Part shown: in pieces, positions 5,720 to 8,102 of the stretch
Layout: the number at the start of each line of letters is the position of its first letter
How positions within the stretch are numbered: the stretch's first letter is position 1
NCBI GenBank assembly: GCA_024227975.1
Contig: JAAETV010000279.1
Location: forward strand, 1 to 8,102
Reading direction: 5' to 3'
DNA length: 8,102 nt
Source of the DNA: Actinomycetes bacterium
GTDB lineage: Bacteria; Actinomycetota; Acidimicrobiia; Acidimicrobiales; SZUA-35
The notes under the pieces: model-generated
What the model saw: only the letters and a program-made list of their open reading frames with translations
The model's database searches: none
What the model was told of the DNA's origin: nothing
Position numbers and translations under genes: made by a program

Positions 5720-6562
5720 GTGCGATACCTTCACCCCGTGCCTCAGAAGTACGTGACCGTCGACGGCGTCGCCACCCTCATCCACCATCGAGGACCGACG
5801 ACCTTGCCCGGGAGCCCACCAAGTACCGACCAGGGTGCCACCATTTTGTGTTGCCATGATGCCGGTACCGACGGCAACCAGTTTGCTGATCTGATGGACC
5901 ACCTGGCCACTGCCCACAGCCCGATTGCCTATGACCAACCAGGTCACGGACGGTCGGCCACCCTTGACTCCCTCGGCTCGATCGAGGCCATGGTCGCTCA
6001 CCTTCGAGGGTTGAGCGAGGCCTGGTCGATCGAAAACCCAATCCTGGTTGGGGAAGGAATGGGGGCCGCTGTTGCCCTCCAAGCCTGTGTCACCCACCCT
6101 GGATGGGCTGCCGGCCTGGTCCTGGTGGGAGGAGCCGCCGCCAGCTACGAGATGGGGGATGAGATCGAATCCCTGAGCGCCATCACCTCGGGCAAGGCCC
6201 GCCGCGAGTTCGACCGCAGTGGCTATGCCCCCGACACCGACCGGGCTGTGTACCAGAAGGCCTTCGCCAATTGGGTCAAGACCGATCCTCGGGCCACCCT
6301 TGGTGATCGCAAGGCCCAGGCCGCCTGGTCGCTGGACCAACCCCCTGACGTGCCGGTCACAGTGGTCGTCGGCGAACACGAGGAGCCAGACCATGTCAGT
6401 GCAGCCGAGGCTCTGGCCACCAAGCTCCCGAACGGGTCGGTCGAGAGACTGGCCGGAGCGGGCCGCAGGGGAGTGCTGGAACAGCCTGGGGGCCTGGCCT
6501 CGATGGTCTCGGCCCTGGCGGCGTCGAGCGGAGCAGCCAACGGGAACGGAGGTCGGGCATGA
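5720..6562 (+). CDS. Alpha/beta-hydrolase-fold protein lacking the catalytic Ser and His (probable pseudoenzyme)
   Basis: A 280-residue alpha/beta-hydrolase-fold protein. Fold markers are clear: a strand ending in ILCCHDAGTDGNQF (42-55, the oxyanion-loop region), AYDQPGHGRS (70-79) and the nucleophile-elbow region ILVGEGMGAAVAL (108-120). The elbow should be G-x-S-x-G but reads G-E-G-M-G, so Gly113 (codon GGA, 6056-6058) replaces the nucleophilic Ser. The late loop that usually carries the catalytic His reads LAGAGRRGVLEQP, with Arg249 at the His position. The acid position in VVVGEHEE is Glu221. Classic hydrolysis is therefore unlikely. The reading frame is intact and its stop overlaps the next gene's start (ATGA, 6559-6562), so this is not a decayed gene. 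A GTG at 5738 (product starting PQKYVTVDG) is an equally plausible start; GTG 5720 has AGGG at 5711-5714. Role unknown; a partner of the downstream thiolase-fold/DUF35 proteins is inferred. Confidence 0.85.
   Translation: MRYLHPVPQKYVTVDGVATLIHHRGPTTLPGSPPSTDQGATILCCHDAGTDGNQFADLMDHLATAHSPIAYDQPGHGRSATLDSLGSIEAMVAHLRGLSEAWSIENPILVGEGMGAAVALQACVTHPGWAAGLVLVGGAAASYEMGDEIESLSAITSGKARREFDRSGYAPDTDRAVYQKAFANWVKTDPRATLGDRKAQAAWSLDQPPDVPVTVVVGEHEEPDHVSAAEALATKLPNGSVERLAGAGRRGVLEQPGGLASMVSALAASSGAANGNGGRA
5726..5731 (+). promoter_or_regulatory. Possible -10 box (TACCTT) for a leaderless alpha/beta-hydrolase-fold transcript
   Basis: TACCTT is followed after 6 nt by the alternative GTG start at 5738. 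It would give this gene and the two genes after it a promoter independent of the SDR gene. It competes with the reading that GTG 5720 is the start, preceded by AGGG at 5711-5714, in which case this hexamer is simply coding sequence. Confidence 0.3.
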
Positions 6563-7716
6563 CCATCAGCGGCAATATCGCCATCGCCGGGGTCTATGAG
6601 CATCCCTCACGATTCTCCCCAGACAAGACCGAGTTCCAGATCATGGCCGAGTGTGCCAAGGGTGCCCTCGATGAAACGGGGCTGAGCCTGGGCGACGTCG
6701 ACGGCCTGTTCGGGGCGTCGATGACCATGGGCATGATGGGGATCGTCGACCTGGCCGAGTACCTCAATCTCAAACCCAACTACCTCGACGGGACCAATAT
6801 CGGCGGCTCCTCATTCGTCGCCCATGTAACCCATGCCGCAGCCGCCATCAACGCCGGATTGTGTGAGGTCGGCCTCGTCCTCTACGGCAGTACGGCCTCG
6901 TCCAATGCAGTCGCCATCGGCACCGGGGGCCGGGGAGGGTCGAACCCGGCTGAGTCCTTCATCAGCCCCTATGGGATGACGACCGTTGGTAGCTACGCCA
7001 TGTACGCCAACCTCCACATGGAACGCTACGGCACCACCTCAGAACAGTTGGCCGAGATTGCGGTTGCCATGCGCTACCACGCCTCGCTCAACCCAAACGC
7101 CAAAATGCGAACCCCGATCACGGTCGACGACGTGATGTCGAGCCGGGTCATCTCGACCCCCCTCCACCTCCTCGACTGTTGCATCATCAGTGATGGGGGA
7201 GGGGCCGTCATCGTCACCTCGGCTGAGCGGGCCCGTGACCTGGCAACCAAGCCCGTCATATTGAGGGGAGCGGGAGAGGCTGCGACCCATCAGGAGATCG
7301 GCCAGTCTGATCTGTTGACCATCGCGGCCAAGCAGTCGGGGGAGAGCGCCTTCGCTATGGCCGGCGTGAGCCGGGCCGACATCGACATGGCCATGATCTA
7401 CGACTCGTTCACCATCACCGTCCTGGCCACTTTGGAGAACCTGGGGTTCTGCAAGCCTGGCGAAGGCGGCGACTTCGTCGGCGGGGGCCGAATCCAGCTT
7501 GGCGGAGAGCTCCCCATCAATCCCGATGGTGGGGGCCTCTCGTCGAACCATCCGGGGATGCGGGGCATCTTCCTCGTCATCGAGGCGGTCAAGCAACTCC
7601 GAGGCGAAGGGGACGCCCGCCAGGTGGAGGGGGCCGAACTGGTCTGTGTCCACGGCACCGGGGGCACGATCGGTGACAAGCACTCCGGAGCAACCCTCAT
7701 CCTGGGAGTCGAATGA
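6559..7716 (+). CDS. SCP2-type thiolase-fold protein without thiolase cysteines (Ltp2-like lipid-transfer/aldolase group)
   Basis: A 385-residue thiolase-superfamily protein of the SCP2/lipid-transfer type. Recognisable blocks are DETGLSLGDVDGLFG (38-52), the active-site helix region GTNIGGSSFVAHV (78-90), IYDSFTITVLATLENLGFC (280-298), GGGLSSNHPGMRG (324-336) and the C-terminal HGTGGTIGDKHS (365-376). A classical thiolase has its nucleophilic Cys at the head of the active-site helix; here that position (about 83-84) is Gly/Ser. The C-terminal C-x-G cysteine is also absent. His331 and Tyr281 remain. Cys-less relatives paired with DUF35 proteins include Ltp2, which acts as a retro-aldolase in sterol side-chain degradation, so non-thiolytic C-C chemistry on a CoA ester is a good hypothesis. 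The start overlaps the hydrolase stop (ATGA) and has GGAGG at 6548-6552, 6 nt upstream. The following DUF35 gene is the expected partner. Confidence 0.9.
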   Translation: MTISGNIAIAGVYEHPSRFSPDKTEFQIMAECAKGALDETGLSLGDVDGLFGASMTMGMMGIVDLAEYLNLKPNYLDGTNIGGSSFVAHVTHAAAAINAGLCEVGLVLYGSTASSNAVAIGTGGRGGSNPAESFISPYGMTTVGSYAMYANLHMERYGTTSEQLAEIAVAMRYHASLNPNAKMRTPITVDDVMSSRVISTPLHLLDCCIISDGGGAVIVTSAERARDLATKPVILRGAGEAATHQEIGQSDLLTIAAKQSGESAFAMAGVSRADIDMAMIYDSFTITVLATLENLGFCKPGEGGDFVGGGRIQLGGELPINPDGGGLSSNHPGMRGIFLVIEAVKQLRGEGDARQVEGAELVCVHGTGGTIGDKHSGATLILGVE

Positions 7717-8102
7717 TGGCTGAGATCGAACACCCGAAGCCCAATGCATCCTGGGAGACCAGGGGCTACTGGGAAGGAGCGGGACGAGGCGAGATCGTGC
7801 TCCAGCGCTGCCGAGCCTGTGGTGTGGTGCAACACAAGCCACGGGGCCTCTGTGTCTCGTGCCTGGAAGGCGACCTCGAACACTTCGTAGCCAGCGGCCG
7901 GGGAACCGTCTACACCTATACCATCACCAATCAGAACCAGGCCCGAGGTTTCGCCGACGCCTGCCCCTACGTGATGGCCTATGTGAACCTGGAGGAAGGG
8001 CCGCGCTTGCTGACGAACATCGTCGGCTGCGACCCAGATTCGGTCTCGATTGGGATGGCCGTCGTCGCCGATTTCGCCACCCAGGAGCGCGATGACGGTG
8101 AA
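7713..8102 (+). CDS. DUF35 Zn-ribbon/OB-fold protein, 3' truncated by window edge
   Basis: A frame open from ATG 7713 to the right edge (130 codons, no stop), so the C-terminus is missing. The N-terminal helix (ASWETRGYWEGAGRGEIVLQ) leads into a rubredoxin-like zinc ribbon with all four ligands: Cys33, Cys36, Cys47 and Cys50 in the CRAC...CVSC pattern. An OB-fold follows, with GRGTVYTYTITNQ, then PYVMAYVNLEEGPRLL and VSIGMAVVADF, matching DUF35. Proteins of this family bind thiolase-fold partners and complete or bridge their acyl-CoA sites, as in archaeal acetoacetyl-CoA thiolase/HMG-CoA synthase and in ChsH2-Ltp2. The preceding gene is such a thiolase-fold protein, and its stop overlaps this start (ATGATG, 7713-7718). 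The second ATG at 7716 sits 7 nt from GGGAG (7704-7708), a better ribosome-binding distance than the first, so either may be used. Confidence 0.9.
   Translation, partial: MMAEIEHPKPNASWETRGYWEGAGRGEIVLQRCRACGVVQHKPRGLCVSCLEGDLEHFVASGRGTVYTYTITNQNQARGFADACPYVMAYVNLEEGPRLLTNIVGCDPDSVSIGMAVVADFATQERDDGE

Noticed and set aside
5609..6394. 261-codon minus-strand open frame opposite the SDR end and the hydrolase-fold gene
   Set aside because: It is long, but it lies opposite two well-supported genes, shows no family motif, and reads as reversed coding sequence.
5720..6562. Considered calling the hydrolase-fold gene a pseudogene
   Set aside because: The frame is intact at normal length, the fold motifs are preserved and it is coupled to the next gene; only catalytic residues are altered.
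7039..7842. 267-codon minus-strand open frame opposite the thiolase-fold and DUF35 genes
   Set aside because: It spans two well-supported + strand genes and has no recognisable motif; GC-driven shadow.
7859..8095. Plus-strand 78-codon frame within the DUF35 gene
   Set aside because: Out of frame with the zinc-ribbon/OB-fold reading that runs from 7713 to the edge; very Arg-rich shadow.
1..8102. Searched for CRISPR arrays, tRNA/rRNA genes, transposases, toxin-antitoxin pairs and anti-phage genes
   Set aside because: Nothing supportable was seen; the window is metabolic throughout.

Overview
The window is a GC-rich, densely coding stretch, roughly 60% G+C by eye. Its protein families and style fit a high-GC actinobacterium, possibly of the Acidimicrobiia type. 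That placement rests on general character, not on a marker gene. No tRNA, rRNA, CRISPR array, transposase or attachment site is visible. No stretch without a gene exceeds about 80 bases.

The layout has three blocks. (1) Left, + strand: the 3' part of an AMP-binding acyl-CoA synthetase (cut by the window edge), an enoyl-CoA hydratase/isomerase family protein and a nitroreductase-family flavoprotein. Gaps are 59 and 15 nt, and the two downstream genes have good Shine-Dalgarno sites, so this looks like one operon. (2) Middle, - strand: a NUDT19-like Nudix hydrolase followed by an amidase-signature hydrolase resembling 6-aminohexanoate-cyclic-dimer hydrolase (NylA). This pair runs against its neighbours; amidase and nitroreductase meet tail to tail with 7 nt between them. 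(3) Right, + strand: an SDR oxidoreductase, an alpha/beta-hydrolase-fold protein, an SCP2-type thiolase-fold protein and a DUF35 Zn-ribbon/OB-fold protein (cut by the right edge). The last three overlap by 4-nt ATGA junctions.

Blocks 1 and 3 together look like an acyl-CoA catabolic locus. A carboxylic acid is activated to its CoA thioester, then modified by a crotonase-fold enzyme, a flavoprotein and an SDR, and finally cleaved or condensed by a thiolase-fold/DUF35 pair. The substrate cannot be read from the sequence. A CoA-pyrophosphatase-like Nudix enzyme in the middle is consistent with CoA-thioester turnover.

The most unusual observation is that three CoA-type enzymes lack textbook catalytic residues. 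The crotonase has neither hydratase glutamate but keeps an aspartate used by isomerases and dehalogenases. The alpha/beta hydrolase has Gly for the nucleophilic Ser and Arg for the catalytic His, so it is probably a pseudoenzyme. The thiolase-fold protein has neither thiolase cysteine. The dead hydrolase is translationally coupled to the thiolase-fold/DUF35 pair, which suggests a structural or regulatory subunit of that complex. A second pattern is a TAnnnT hexamer 6-7 nt upstream of the probable start of the four genes that lack a clear stand-alone Shine-Dalgarno, which suggests leaderless transcripts.
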